Assembly: GCF_031119625.1 (NCBI RefSeq)
Contig: NZ_JAVHZV010000006.1
Coordinates: 52,026 to 116,025, forward strand
DNA length: 64,000 nt
Origin: Pseudomonas sp. G34
Lineage (GTDB): Bacteria > Pseudomonadota > Gammaproteobacteria > Pseudomonadales > Pseudomonadaceae
Direction of reading: 5' to 3'
The translations under genes and the position numbers were made by a program. This document shows, piece after piece, positions 52,063 to 60,796 of this stretch. Numbering within the stretch: position 1 is the first letter of the stretch; each line of letters opens with the position of its first letter. The notes beneath the pieces were generated by a model, which had not been told where the DNA came from, searched no databases, and saw only the letters and a list, made by a program, of their open reading frames with translations.

Positions 52063-52184
52063 CGTTGCCATTGCCGCGTTAAAAACAGCCTCAAAATGCT
52101 CATTTACAACACGTAAACTGCGCTTTTTCGGCCGTTTTTGCCTTGCACTGGCTGCCTCGCCTACGTTTTTCAACGACCTGCTGG
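52063..52184 (+). repeat. Intergenic co-varying hairpin element, copy 3 (after gshA)
   Basis: AAAATGCTCA is followed by the hairpin TTTAC-AACAC-GTAAA (52103-52117), then CTGCGCTTTTTCG, GCCTTGCACTGGCTGCCTCG and CCTACGTTTTTCAACGACCTG. It lies in the sense orientation downstream of gshA, in a 282-bp gap without a gene. Confidence 0.65.
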
Positions 52185-52301
52185 CCCGCGACGACTGCGT
52201 CACAAAAAAAACCAATGGTCATAAATTCGGGACAGGTGGCCCGGCTGCGCCGAGCGGATTTGGCTAGCATGGTTTGCAAGCACTCTTTGCGAACCCCTCT
52301 C

Positions 52302-52538
52302 ATGAGCCACCGCGACAACACGCAACACTGGAGCCTGGAAAGCCTCACCAAGGCCTACCAGCAAGGCTATATGGCAGGGCTGGCCGGGCACCCCTCCGAC
52401 ACCCTGCCGTTCGCCGACAGCATTCCCGCTGCGGCCTGGGAAGCCGGCTGGGTCGACGGCGAAGGCCAGCGCCGCCTCAGCGCGGAAAAGCTCAACCGCT
52501 CGCCGGGCGCTACACCTGGCGTCAAGAAGCGCGCCTGA
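52302..52538 (+). CDS. Ribosome modulation factor-like protein
   Basis: A 78-residue protein. Residues about 15-52 (KAYQQGYMAGLAGHPSDTLP, then AAWEAGWVDG) match the RMF pattern of E. coli (YQAGIAG ... WLGGWREA). RMF dimerises 70S ribosomes into inactive 100S particles in stationary phase. This copy has a longer basic C-terminal tail and lacks RMF's usual basic N-terminus, so it may be a divergent paralogue. The ATG at 52302 has no strong ribosome-binding site. Confidence 0.7.
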   Translation: MSHRDNTQHWSLESLTKAYQQGYMAGLAGHPSDTLPFADSIPAAAWEAGWVDGEGQRRLSAEKLNRSPGATPGVKKRA

Positions 52539-52674
52539 GGCCGCTGCCCCACCTCACCACAAGCCAGGCTCCAGCCAGTGACGCTCGCTCGACCGCTGGC
52601 GATGCCTGCGCTGGTCAGCTCAGGTACCAACGTGCAAAAATGCTTAATTCGCTTAACTGAAGAAGCCCGCCCCC

Positions 52675-53166
52675 ATGAGCACCACTTCCAGCCAGATGGA
52701 CACCTCGCCAACGGCCGAGCCCAGGGCCGATGCCCTGCCTGACAACTGGCTGGATACCCTGGTGGGTTATGCGCTGCGCCGCGCTCAGCTGCAGGTGTTT
52801 CAGCATCTGGTCGGCAAGCTCGCCGAACATGACCTGCGCCCGGCGCAGTTCACCGCCATGGTGATCATCGAGCGCGAGCCCGGGCTGATGCAGGCCGACC
52901 TCGCCCGCCAACTGGCCATCGAACCGCCGCAACTGGTACCGCTACTCAACAAGCTGGAGAGCCGCGGCCTGGCCCAGCGCGTGCGCGGTGTGCAGGACAA
53001 GCGTGCCTACGGCGTGTTCCTGACCAAGGCGGGCACTGCCCTGCTGGGGCAGCTGAAAGCAATCGCCGTCGCCAGCGACGAAGAAGCCACCTCCGCCCTC
53101 GACGAAGATGAGCGTGCGCAGTTGCTGCATCTGCTGCATAAGGTCACTCGCCAAGGCGTCTTGTGA
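52675..53166 (+). CDS. MarR-family regulator of the hydroxycinnamate cluster
   Basis: A 163-residue winged-helix protein (DLRPAQFTAMVIIEREPG, QADLARQLAIEPPQLVPLLN, RGVQDKRAYGVFLT). MarR proteins such as FerR, HcaR and CouR repress ferulate and coumarate genes and are released by hydroxycinnamoyl-CoA. It converges on the catabolic operon, separated by a palindromic repeat. The 23-bp palindrome at the ech promoter is the candidate operator. The role is inferred from family and position. Confidence 0.8.
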   Translation: MSTTSSQMDTSPTAEPRADALPDNWLDTLVGYALRRAQLQVFQHLVGKLAEHDLRPAQFTAMVIIEREPGLMQADLARQLAIEPPQLVPLLNKLESRGLAQRVRGVQDKRAYGVFLTKAGTALLGQLKAIAVASDEEATSALDEDERAQLLHLLHKVTRQGVL

Positions 53167-53218
53167 GAGGCGGCGGGCGCATGATGGACCGCTAAAAGGC
53201 AAGAGCGGACGTTCCCAG

Positions 53219-53296
53219 CGTAGGGTGGACAACGCTCTTTTTGTCCACCATTGCGCTCGCAGAGCGGTGGACGGATGAAGCGTCGTCCACCCTACG
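53219..53296 (-). repeat. 78-bp palindromic repeat, copy C (inverted relative to copy B)
   Basis: On the minus strand it begins CGTAGGGTGGACGACGCTTC and ends GTTGTCCACCCTACG, matching copy B over the full 78 bp with a modest number of differences. It lies between the convergent marR and acyl-CoA dehydrogenase genes and could also serve as a terminator for either. Confidence 0.75.
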
Positions 53297-53364
53297 AAAG
53301 GCCGCTCCCGCCACATTTCTGCCAGTTCTCTGCACGCCAAACATCGGTGGGCAGAGCGCGTCCG

Positions 53365-55104
53365 TCAATCCAGAAACGCCAACGGCGCCCGAGCTGCATC
53401 GATCCGGGCAATGCGTAGCTCGACCTCCGGCAACAGGTAGCTGAAGAAGAACGCCGCGCTGTCGAGCTTCTCCTGATACCAGGGATCCTCGGCCAGCAGC
53501 GCATTTGCCAGGCGTGCCGAGCGCGCCCAGGCATAAGCCAGCAGCGCCCAGCCGAGCAGGTGCAGAAAATCGCCGGCGATACGGTACGGGTATTCGTGGT
53601 CACCTTCGGTGTGCGCGAAGATGCCCTTCACCAAGACGCGCAACTTCGCGGATAGCGCACTTAGCGGGTTGGCATACCTGCCGCCCGCCGCCGCTTCCTG
53701 CTCGACCAGCACCAGCAGCTCACCCAACGCCACGCCATCGTCGCCCAGCACCTTGCGCAGCAGCAGATCGTTGGCCTGAATCTCGTTGCTGCCCTCGTAG
53801 ATCATGGCGATACGGCTGTCGCGCAGGGTCTGCTCGATGCCGTACTCGCCGATATAGCCGTAGCCGCCAAACACCTGCAGCGCCTCGCTGGCCAGATGAA
53901 AACCCTGGTCGGTGAAGAACGCCTTGATCACTGGCGTCAGCAGCCCGGCCAGGCGAGTGGCCTGCTGGCGACCCGGTTCGCTGTTGGCATGCTCGGCCTG
54001 ATCGAGCAGGTGCGCGCCCCAGTAACCGACCACCCGCAGGCCCTGGCTGACGGTACGCAAGCGCAGCAGCGTCAGACGCATCGCCGGGTGGTAATGGATC
54101 GGGTCGACAGACGCTGCGGCAACGCCTTCCGGTCGGCCTGGCGCGCGCATCTGCCGGCGTTCGCGAGCGTAGTCCGATGCGTTCTGCCAGGCCGCCTCGG
54201 CATGCCCGAGGCCCTGCAAACCAACGTGCAGGCGCGCCGAGTTCATCATCACGAACAGCGCCGCCAGGCCGCGATTCGGCTCGCCGATCAGCCAGCCTTG
54301 CGCCCCCTGGAAACTCAGCGAGCAGGTGGCACTGCCGTTGATGCCCATCTTGTGTTCGATGCCGTCGCAACGCACGCCGTTACGCGTACCATCGTCCAGC
54401 CGCTTGGGCACCAGAAACAGCGAGATGCCGCGGGTGCCCGCTGGCGCATCCGGCAGGCGCGCGAGCACCAGGTGCAGGATATTCTCGGTCAGGTCGTGCT
54501 CGCCGCCAGAGATGAACAGCTTGCTGCCCGAGAGGCGATAACTGCCGTCATCCTGGGGTTCGGCGCGACAGCGCAGCAGGCCCACATCGCTGCCGGCCTG
54601 AGGTTCGGTGAGGCACATGGTCGGCAGCATCTCACCGCTGACGATGGCGGGCAGGTAGCGGTCCCTGAGCGGCTGCGGTGCGTGGGCATGCAGACACAGG
54701 TAGGCGCCATGGGCGATACCGGTGTACATCGCCCAGCCGTGGTTGCTGGCGTAGAGCATTTCCTGCAGCACCGCATCCAGCAGCTGCGGCAGGCCCTGGC
54801 CGCCGTGGGCGGGCGCGCAGGCCAGCGCCGGCCAGCCGCCCTGCACATAGGCTTGGTAAGCGGCAGCAAAGCCCTCGGGCGTGCCCACTTCGCCGTCTTG
54901 CCAGCGGCAGCCTTGCCGATCGCCGCGGGCATTCAGTGGCGCCAGCACTGCAGAACTGAAGCGCGCGGCCTCCTCCAGCACCTGCATGGCCAGCGGCAGG
55001 TCGAGGTCAGTGAAGGCCGGCAGCTCGGCCCAGGCCGCAGGCGCCTGCAACCAATGCTCGAGCACGAACTGCATATCGCGCAGCGGCGCCTGATATTGCC
55101 ACAT
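53365..55104 (-). CDS. Acyl-CoA dehydrogenase of the ferulate cluster
   Basis: A 579-residue FAD enzyme of the longer acyl-CoA dehydrogenase type. Motifs: MCLTEPQAGSDVGLLRC, KLFISGGEHDLTENI, GYGYIGEYGIEQTLRDSRI and MIYEGSNEIQANDLL, with the catalytic glutamate. I start it at 55104 (MWQYQAPLRD), six bases after GGGAGG; the frame also has a TTG two codons upstream. It is the last gene of ech-vdh-fcs-thiolase-acd, the P. putida order. It is not needed for the ech retro-aldol route and may belong to a beta-oxidation side branch. Confidence 0.88.
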   Translation of the reverse strand: MWQYQAPLRDMQFVLEHWLQAPAAWAELPAFTDLDLPLAMQVLEEAARFSSAVLAPLNARGDRQGCRWQDGEVGTPEGFAAAYQAYVQGGWPALACAPAHGGQGLPQLLDAVLQEMLYASNHGWAMYTGIAHGAYLCLHAHAPQPLRDRYLPAIVSGEMLPTMCLTEPQAGSDVGLLRCRAEPQDDGSYRLSGSKLFISGGEHDLTENILHLVLARLPDAPAGTRGISLFLVPKRLDDGTRNGVRCDGIEHKMGINGSATCSLSFQGAQGWLIGEPNRGLAALFVMMNSARLHVGLQGLGHAEAAWQNASDYARERRQMRAPGRPEGVAAASVDPIHYHPAMRLTLLRLRTVSQGLRVVGYWGAHLLDQAEHANSEPGRQQATRLAGLLTPVIKAFFTDQGFHLASEALQVFGGYGYIGEYGIEQTLRDSRIAMIYEGSNEIQANDLLLRKVLGDDGVALGELLVLVEQEAAAGGRYANPLSALSAKLRVLVKGIFAHTEGDHEYPYRIAGDFLHLLGWALLAYAWARSARLANALLAEDPWYQEKLDSAAFFFSYLLPEVELRIARIDAARAPLAFLD

Positions 55105-55130
55105 GGTCAACCTCCCTGTAGGGCAAAAAC

Positions 55131-56369
55131 TCAGGCCTGATAGCCCGGATTCTCGATCAGCAGCGCCATGCCCTGCCCGCCACCGATGCAGGCCGCGGCG
55201 ATGCCATAACGCAGATTGGCGTCGCGCAGCTGCCGCGCCAGGGTCATCACCAAACGCAGGCCGGTGGCCGCCAAGGGGTGGCCAAGGGCGATGGAGCCGC
55301 CACGTTGATTCAGGCGCGCCGGATCCAGCCCCAACGCCTGACTGACCGCCAGCACCTGGGCGCCCTGGGCCTCGTTGATTTCCAGCAGGCCGATCTCGTC
55401 GAGCCGCAGGCCGCTGCGCTCCAGCAGCAGACCAATAGCCGGTGCGGGGCCGATACCCATGCGCTCCGGCGCCACGCCGATCACACTGGCAGTGCGCAGC
55501 AGCGCCAGGGGTGGGCGGGTGCAGTCGCAGGCGCGGCCGACCAGCGCCGCCGCTGCGCCATCGACCACTGCGCAGCTGTTGCCGGCGGTTTGCACACCGC
55601 CGGGATGGATGGCGCTCAAGCGGGCCAGCGCCTCGGCATCGGTTGGCCGTGGATGACTGTCCTGCGCCACCTCGACAACCCGCCTGGGCAGCTGGATACC
55701 GCGCGCCTGATAGCCGTCCAGTTCGAAGCGCTCGTTGCCGACCGCGACGATCTCCCCGGCCAGCCAGCCGCTGTCGCGGGCCTGCAGGGCGCGCTGGTGG
55801 CTGCCCAACGCGTAGGCATCCACCTGTTCGCGGCTGATGCCCTGTTCAGCGGCGAGGCGCTCGGCGGTGGCGATCATGTCCACGCCCGGCGCCGGATCGA
55901 ACAGCGCTTCCCAGAGAAAATCCTTGAAGCCGACCGGCGCGCCGAGGCGAAAGCCCGCCCGGTGTTCATAGGCAGCAATCGGGTTGCGCGACATCGACTC
56001 GCTGCCCACGCACAGCGCCAGCTGCCCGCCAGACTGCAGGTGCATGGCCCCTTGGCGCAGCAACTCCAGGCCGGTGCCGCAGATGCGCTGCACCGCCAGC
56101 GCCGGCACCTGCTGCGGCACGCCGCTGTACAGGCCGATATGCCGCGGCAGCATATAAGCGTCAAAACTGGCCTGGGCCATGGAGCCAGCGAACACGCCGT
56201 CCACCGCTGCCGGATCGAGGCCGGCGCGGGCCAGCACGGCGCGGCCGACCTTGATGCCCAGGTCGATGGGCGATACCTGGGCCAGCGGCCCGTTCAGGTC
56301 GCTCCAGGGGGTGCGCAGCGCCTCGATGATCGCCACATCCTCGAAGGCGCTGAACTGGCCGCTGCTCAT
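55131..56369 (-). CDS. Acetyl-CoA acetyltransferase / beta-ketothiolase
   Basis: A 412-residue thiolase. The acylated cysteine is in QRICGTGLELL, followed by NEAQGAQVLAVSQALG, the histidine in GGSIALGHPLAATG and the second cysteine in AACIGGGQGMALL. It corresponds to aat of the P. putida ferulate cluster, which would serve a CoA-dependent beta-oxidative route. Its start overlaps the fcs stop by four bases; the dehydrogenase follows 26 bp later. Confidence 0.88.
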   Translation of the reverse strand: MSSGQFSAFEDVAIIEALRTPWSDLNGPLAQVSPIDLGIKVGRAVLARAGLDPAAVDGVFAGSMAQASFDAYMLPRHIGLYSGVPQQVPALAVQRICGTGLELLRQGAMHLQSGGQLALCVGSESMSRNPIAAYEHRAGFRLGAPVGFKDFLWEALFDPAPGVDMIATAERLAAEQGISREQVDAYALGSHQRALQARDSGWLAGEIVAVGNERFELDGYQARGIQLPRRVVEVAQDSHPRPTDAEALARLSAIHPGGVQTAGNSCAVVDGAAAALVGRACDCTRPPLALLRTASVIGVAPERMGIGPAPAIGLLLERSGLRLDEIGLLEINEAQGAQVLAVSQALGLDPARLNQRGGSIALGHPLAATGLRLVMTLARQLRDANLRYGIAAACIGGGQGMALLIENPGYQA

Positions 56370-58222
56370 GGCCGCGACTCGGCGCGCAGGATCGACTCGT
56401 CACGGCCGCGGTACAGCGCTTCGACCTGCTCGGCGCGCCACTGCAGCACGGCGCGCTGGTTGATCGAGCCCTTGTCGGTGATCTCGCCACGGTCAATGGA
56501 CGGCGCCTGGCTCATCAGGGCGATCCATTCCAGGCGCGTGGCATTGCCGGTGGCCTCGCGGTTGAGGCGTTGCAGCCAGTCGGCGAACCAGCCACGCACC
56601 GGGGCGCTGGCCAGCACTTCGGCGTCAGTGGCAGCGGCTGCCAGCCCGGCCAGTTGCCGGCATTCGTGCAGGCGCGGGAATACCAAGAGCCCCAGGCATT
56701 CGCGGTCCGGTGCGGCGACCACCACGTCCTGCACGTAGGGCGAGCCTTCGAGCACGGCGCGATTGCGCAGCGGGCCGACGCTGACGAACACCCCGGAGGA
56801 CAGCTTGAAGTCCTCGGCGATGCGCCCATCGAACATCAGGCCCAGTTGCGGGTCGGTCGGGTCGGCCAGCTTGAGCGCGTCGCCGGAGCAGTAGAACCCC
56901 TCCTCGTCGAACACCTCGGCGGTCTGCTGCTGCGCGCGCCAGTAGCCCGGCATGATGTGCGGCCCGCGAAAGCGCCCTTCCAGCTTGCCGTCGACCGGCA
57001 CCAGGCGCACTTCGCAACCCGGCGCCGGCAGGCCGACGTAGCCGGCCATGGACAGCGGCCCGGTGGTGAAGGTGCAGGACGGCGACGCCTCGGTCATGCC
57101 CAGCCCGGCCATCATGCGGATGCGCTCGCCGCAGTGCTGCTCGGCGATGCGATCGAGGCGATCCCAGATGCTCTGCGACAGCCCGGCGGCGGCGAAGAAG
57201 AACAGCTTGATGCGCGCGAAGAAGCTTTCGCGCAGCGCTGCGTCCTGCTCCAGGGCGTTGACCAGCTCTTCCCAGCCCTTGGGCACCGTCAGGTAGGCGG
57301 TCGGCGAAATCTCGCGCAGGTTGCGCAGGGTTTCGGCCATGCCCTGGGGCGTCGGCTTGCCGTCGTCCAAATAAAAGGTGCCGCCGTTGTACAGCACGAT
57401 GCCCAGGTTGTGGCTGCCGCCAAAGGTGTGGTTCCACGGCAGCCAGTCGACCAGCACCGGCGGCTCTTCACCGAACACCGGGAAGGTCTGCAGGAGCATC
57501 TGCTGGTTGGCGCAGAGCATGCGCTGAGTGGTGACCACCGCCTTGGGCAGCTTGGTCGAGCCGGAGGTGAACAGGAACTTGGCGATGGTATCCGCGCCGG
57601 TGGCCGCGAAGGCCGCTTCGGCCTCGGCGCCACCGGGCTCGGCCAGCAGGCTGGCGAAATCGATGTTAGCTCGACCCGCCACCTCGCCGTGCACGGTGAT
57701 CACCGGCACATCGGCGGCCATCACCGCGTCGATGGCGCGCTGGTAAGGCGCGGCCTTATCGACGAACAGCAGGCCTGGCTGCAGCAAGTCGCAGACATGG
57801 CGCAGCTTGGCGTGGTCCTGGGAGAGCAGCGAATAGGCCGGCGATACCGGGCAATAGGGAATGCCGGCGTACAGGGCGCCGAGGGCCATCTGCAGATGCT
57901 GCAGGCCGTTGCCGGAGAGAATCGCCAGCGGCCGCTCGGCGCTCAGGCCAAAGCCGAGCAGGCGCTGGGCAATGGCCCGCACCGCGTCGAGCATCCCCGC
58001 ATAACTGGTGTGCTGCCACTCGCCGTTCTCGTCGCGCACGGCCAGAAAGGTCTGCTGCCCACGCACTTGGGCCCAGTGCACCAGGCGGTCGAGCAGGCGC
58101 TCGGGCAAGGGTGCCAGTGGTTCCAGCGAGCGCATGTGCAAAACGCCCTGACGTTCGCTGACCTCCACGGCCGGGCGGCCGATGGACACCTGGCGATAAC
58201 GCGGTCCGGTATCGGAGTTCAC
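56366..58222 (-). CDS. fcs: Feruloyl-CoA synthase
   Basis: A 618-residue ANL-superfamily ligase that activates ferulate, coumarate and caffeate with ATP and CoA. The AMP-binding motif FLFTSGSTKLPKAV, LPWNHTFGGSHNLG, the adenylate motif GLGMTEASPS and the hinge region FDGRIAEDFKLSSG are intact. I chose the GTG at 58222, seven bases after GGAG; the longer frame has an unlikely N-terminus. It lies 114 bp after vdh. Confidence 0.92.
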   Translation of the reverse strand: MNSDTGPRYRQVSIGRPAVEVSERQGVLHMRSLEPLAPLPERLLDRLVHWAQVRGQQTFLAVRDENGEWQHTSYAGMLDAVRAIAQRLLGFGLSAERPLAILSGNGLQHLQMALGALYAGIPYCPVSPAYSLLSQDHAKLRHVCDLLQPGLLFVDKAAPYQRAIDAVMAADVPVITVHGEVAGRANIDFASLLAEPGGAEAEAAFAATGADTIAKFLFTSGSTKLPKAVVTTQRMLCANQQMLLQTFPVFGEEPPVLVDWLPWNHTFGGSHNLGIVLYNGGTFYLDDGKPTPQGMAETLRNLREISPTAYLTVPKGWEELVNALEQDAALRESFFARIKLFFFAAAGLSQSIWDRLDRIAEQHCGERIRMMAGLGMTEASPSCTFTTGPLSMAGYVGLPAPGCEVRLVPVDGKLEGRFRGPHIMPGYWRAQQQTAEVFDEEGFYCSGDALKLADPTDPQLGLMFDGRIAEDFKLSSGVFVSVGPLRNRAVLEGSPYVQDVVVAAPDRECLGLLVFPRLHECRQLAGLAAAATDAEVLASAPVRGWFADWLQRLNREATGNATRLEWIALMSQAPSIDRGEITDKGSINQRAVLQWRAEQVEALYRGRDESILRAESRP

Positions 58223-58336
58223 TGTGCTTCTCCACGCGGGCGACTGGATCGCCGCTGTTGTTCTTGTCGTCACGCAGCACCGCACCGCCTCTGGATCGAG
58301 GCAGCCGGCACACGCAGGAATATCGCAAAAGCCTGG

Positions 58337-59785
58337 CTAGATCGGGTAATGCCGCGGGCCGTTCTGCAGGGTCACCCAGCGCAACTGGGTGAACTGCTCG
58401 ATGGCCGACTTGCCGCCGAAGCTGCCGTAACCACTGGCCTTGACGCCGCCGAACGGCATCTGCGCCTCGTCGTGCACGGTCGGCCCGTTGATATGGCAGA
58501 TGCCCGACTCGACACGCTGGGCCAGGGCCAGGGCGCGGCTGGTATCGCGGCTGAAGATCGCCGCCGACAGGCCGAATTCGGAGTCGTTGGCCAGGCGCAG
58601 CAGCTCCTCGTCACCGTCACCGCGCAGCACCACCGCCACCGGCCCGAAGGACTCCTCGGCGTACAGGCGCATGGCCGGGGTGACGTTGTCGAGCAGGGTC
58701 GCCTGCATGATGCTGCCCTCGACCTGGCCACCGGCTACCAGCTTCGCGCCCTTGGCGACAGCGTCGTCGACCAGCAACTGGATGCGCTCGCCGGCCGACA
58801 CGTCGACCAGCGAACCGAGCACCGACTCGCTGCTGGCCGGGTTACCGGCACGCAGGGTGGCGACCTTCGCGGCCAGCTTGGCGACGAAAGCATCGGCGAC
58901 CTTGCTGTCGACCACCAGGCGCTCGGTGGACATGCAGATCTGCCCCTGGTTGAAGTAGGCGCCGAACGCCGCGGCTTCGACGGCGGCATCCAGGTCGGCG
59001 TCATCGAGCACCAGCAACGGCGCCTTGCCACCGAGTTCCAGCAGCGCCGGCTTGAGATGCCGCGCCGACAGTTCGCCAACGATGCGCCCGACCTTGGTCG
59101 AGCCAGTGAAGTTGACCCGTCGGACCGCCGGGTTGGCGATCAGCCGCTCGACGATCACCGCCGCATCGGCGGGTGCGTTGCTGATCACGTTGACCACGCC
59201 GTCACCCAGGCCGGCATCCTGCAGCACCTGGCCGATCAGCCGATGCACCGCCGGGCTGAGCTCGGAGGCCTTGAGCACCACGGTATTGCCACAGGCCAGC
59301 GGCATGGCGATGGCGCGGGTGGCGAGAATCACCGGCGCGTTCCATGGCGCGATACCGAGCACCACACCGCAGGGTTGGCGCAGCGCCATGGCAAAGCTGC
59401 CGGGCACGTCGGAGGGAATCACCTCGCCATGGATCTGGGTGGTCATCGACGCCGCCTCGCGCAGCATGTTGCTGGCCAGGTGCACGTTGAAGCCGTACCA
59501 GTTGGCCATCGCCCCGGTTTCCCCGGCAGCGGCGATGAACTCGCCCGCGCGCGCCTGCATCTGCTCGGCCGCCTTGAGCAGGCGTGTACGCCGCTCGTTG
59601 GGCGCCAGCGCGGCCCAGGCCGGAAACGCGGCCTGGGCGGCGGCGACGGCCGCATCGGCATCTTCCACGGTAGCGGCGGCGACCCGCGAGACCACCTCAC
59701 CGGTTACCGGGTTGTGGCGCTCGAAGGTTCGTCCATCACGGGCGGGGCACGACTGGCCACCGATCAGCAGGGGCACGTCCAGCAT
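58337..59785 (-). CDS. vdh: Vanillin (aromatic aldehyde) dehydrogenase
   Basis: A 482-residue NAD(P)-dependent aldehyde dehydrogenase. The NAD-binding FTGSTKVGRIVGE, the catalytic glutamate LELGGKAPLLVLDD and the catalytic cysteine FNQGQICMSTERLVV are present. In this cluster it oxidises vanillin or 4-hydroxybenzaldehyde released by Ech to vanillate or 4-hydroxybenzoate. It lies between ech and fcs, which supports the assignment. Confidence 0.92.
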   Translation of the reverse strand: MLDVPLLIGGQSCPARDGRTFERHNPVTGEVVSRVAAATVEDADAAVAAAQAAFPAWAALAPNERRTRLLKAAEQMQARAGEFIAAAGETGAMANWYGFNVHLASNMLREAASMTTQIHGEVIPSDVPGSFAMALRQPCGVVLGIAPWNAPVILATRAIAMPLACGNTVVLKASELSPAVHRLIGQVLQDAGLGDGVVNVISNAPADAAVIVERLIANPAVRRVNFTGSTKVGRIVGELSARHLKPALLELGGKAPLLVLDDADLDAAVEAAAFGAYFNQGQICMSTERLVVDSKVADAFVAKLAAKVATLRAGNPASSESVLGSLVDVSAGERIQLLVDDAVAKGAKLVAGGQVEGSIMQATLLDNVTPAMRLYAEESFGPVAVVLRGDGDEELLRLANDSEFGLSAAIFSRDTSRALALAQRVESGICHINGPTVHDEAQMPFGGVKASGYGSFGGKSAIEQFTQLRWVTLQNGPRHYPI

Positions 59786-59892
59786 GATGATTCCTCATTG
59801 TTGTCTTTATCAGGAGCTGTCTTTGGCAGAACTGCCGCTGGCGAATCTCATGCGGCGCCGTGGTCGACGCCGGCGGATCCGAGGTCAGGCAA

Positions 59893-60723
59893 TCAGCGCT
59901 TGTAGGCTTGCAGGCCGGGCTTGATCGACTTGTCGTCGAGGAACTGCTTCATGCCCTGCTCGCGGCCGCCTTCTTCGTCCAGCAAACGCGACTGGTCGAG
60001 CTTGGCGTACAGGTAATCCTCGTTCTGCTCCCAGGTCAGTTCGCGGCAACGCTTGAAGCCATGCTTGGCGGCGCGCAGTACCACCGGGTTCTTGTCCAGC
60101 AGATTACGCGCCAGCTCGATGGTGGTTTCACGCAATTGCGCCAGCGGCACGCTTTCGTTGACCAGGCCCATCTCGGCGGCTTTCTTACCGTCGAAGGTCT
60201 TGCCGGTCATGATGTAGTACAGCGACTGGCGGTGGCCAACGGTGTCGGCCATGGCCTTGCTGACCAGGTTGCCCGGCGGGATGCCCCAGTTGATTTCCGA
60301 CAGACCGAAGGTCGCTTCGTCGGCGCAGATCGCCAGGTCACAGGCCACCAGCGGGCTGAAGCCGCCACCGAAGCACCAGCCATTGACCATGGCGATGGTC
60401 GGCTTGGCGTACATGCGCAGCAGTTTCCACTGCCACTGCGAAGCTTCGCGGCGGATCTTCTCCTGGAGAATTTCCGGGCCGGCATCCACTTCGCGGAAGT
60501 ATTCCTTGAGGTCCATGCCTGCCGTCCAGGACTCGCCAGCACCGGTCAGCACCAGTACGCGAGCCTCGGCGTCCTGCTCCAGCACCTCGAGCACATCGAC
60601 CATCTCGCGGTTGAGGGTCGGGCTCATGGCGTTGCGTTTTTCAGGACGGTTGAGAGTGACCCAGGCGATGCCTTCTTCGACATCGACCTTCACGGTTTGC
60701 CAGCGGGCTTCGTACTTGCTCAT
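59893..60723 (-). CDS. ech: p-Hydroxycinnamoyl-CoA hydratase/lyase
   Basis: A 276-residue crotonase-fold enzyme that hydrates feruloyl- or coumaroyl-CoA and cleaves it to the aromatic aldehyde and acetyl-CoA. It is very close to the characterised P. fluorescens HCHL: residues Ser123 (GGGFSPLVAC) and Glu143 (LSEINWGIPPG) fall at the published numbers, and the ends MSKYEARW and IKPGLQAYKR agree. First gene of the catabolic operon, behind an operator-overlapped promoter at 60759-60796. Confidence 0.97.
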   Translation of the reverse strand: MSKYEARWQTVKVDVEEGIAWVTLNRPEKRNAMSPTLNREMVDVLEVLEQDAEARVLVLTGAGESWTAGMDLKEYFREVDAGPEILQEKIRREASQWQWKLLRMYAKPTIAMVNGWCFGGGFSPLVACDLAICADEATFGLSEINWGIPPGNLVSKAMADTVGHRQSLYYIMTGKTFDGKKAAEMGLVNESVPLAQLRETTIELARNLLDKNPVVLRAAKHGFKRCRELTWEQNEDYLYAKLDQSRLLDEEGGREQGMKQFLDDKSIKPGLQAYKR

Positions 60724-60758
60724 GGGGGTGTGCTCTTGTTTTGGTTGTCGATAAACAG

Positions 60759-60796
60759 AAGCTAATCCTGAAAAATAGTTATGTCAATTAACTATT
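60759..60796 (-). promoter_or_regulatory. ech promoter with 23-bp palindromic MarR-type operator
   Basis: AATAGTTA and TAACTATT (60774-60781 and 60789-60796) form a perfect 8-7-8 palindrome. On the minus strand the centre contains a consensus -35, TTGACA (60782-60787). A -10-like TAGCTT (60759-60764) lies 17 bases downstream. A bound dimer would block RNA polymerase. The neighbouring MarR-family gene is the obvious candidate repressor. Confidence 0.8.

Noticed and set aside
56570..59905. An 1111-codon open frame antisense to fcs and vdh
   Set aside because: The sense strand carries both enzymes with all catalytic motifs; the antisense translation has no recognisable fold.
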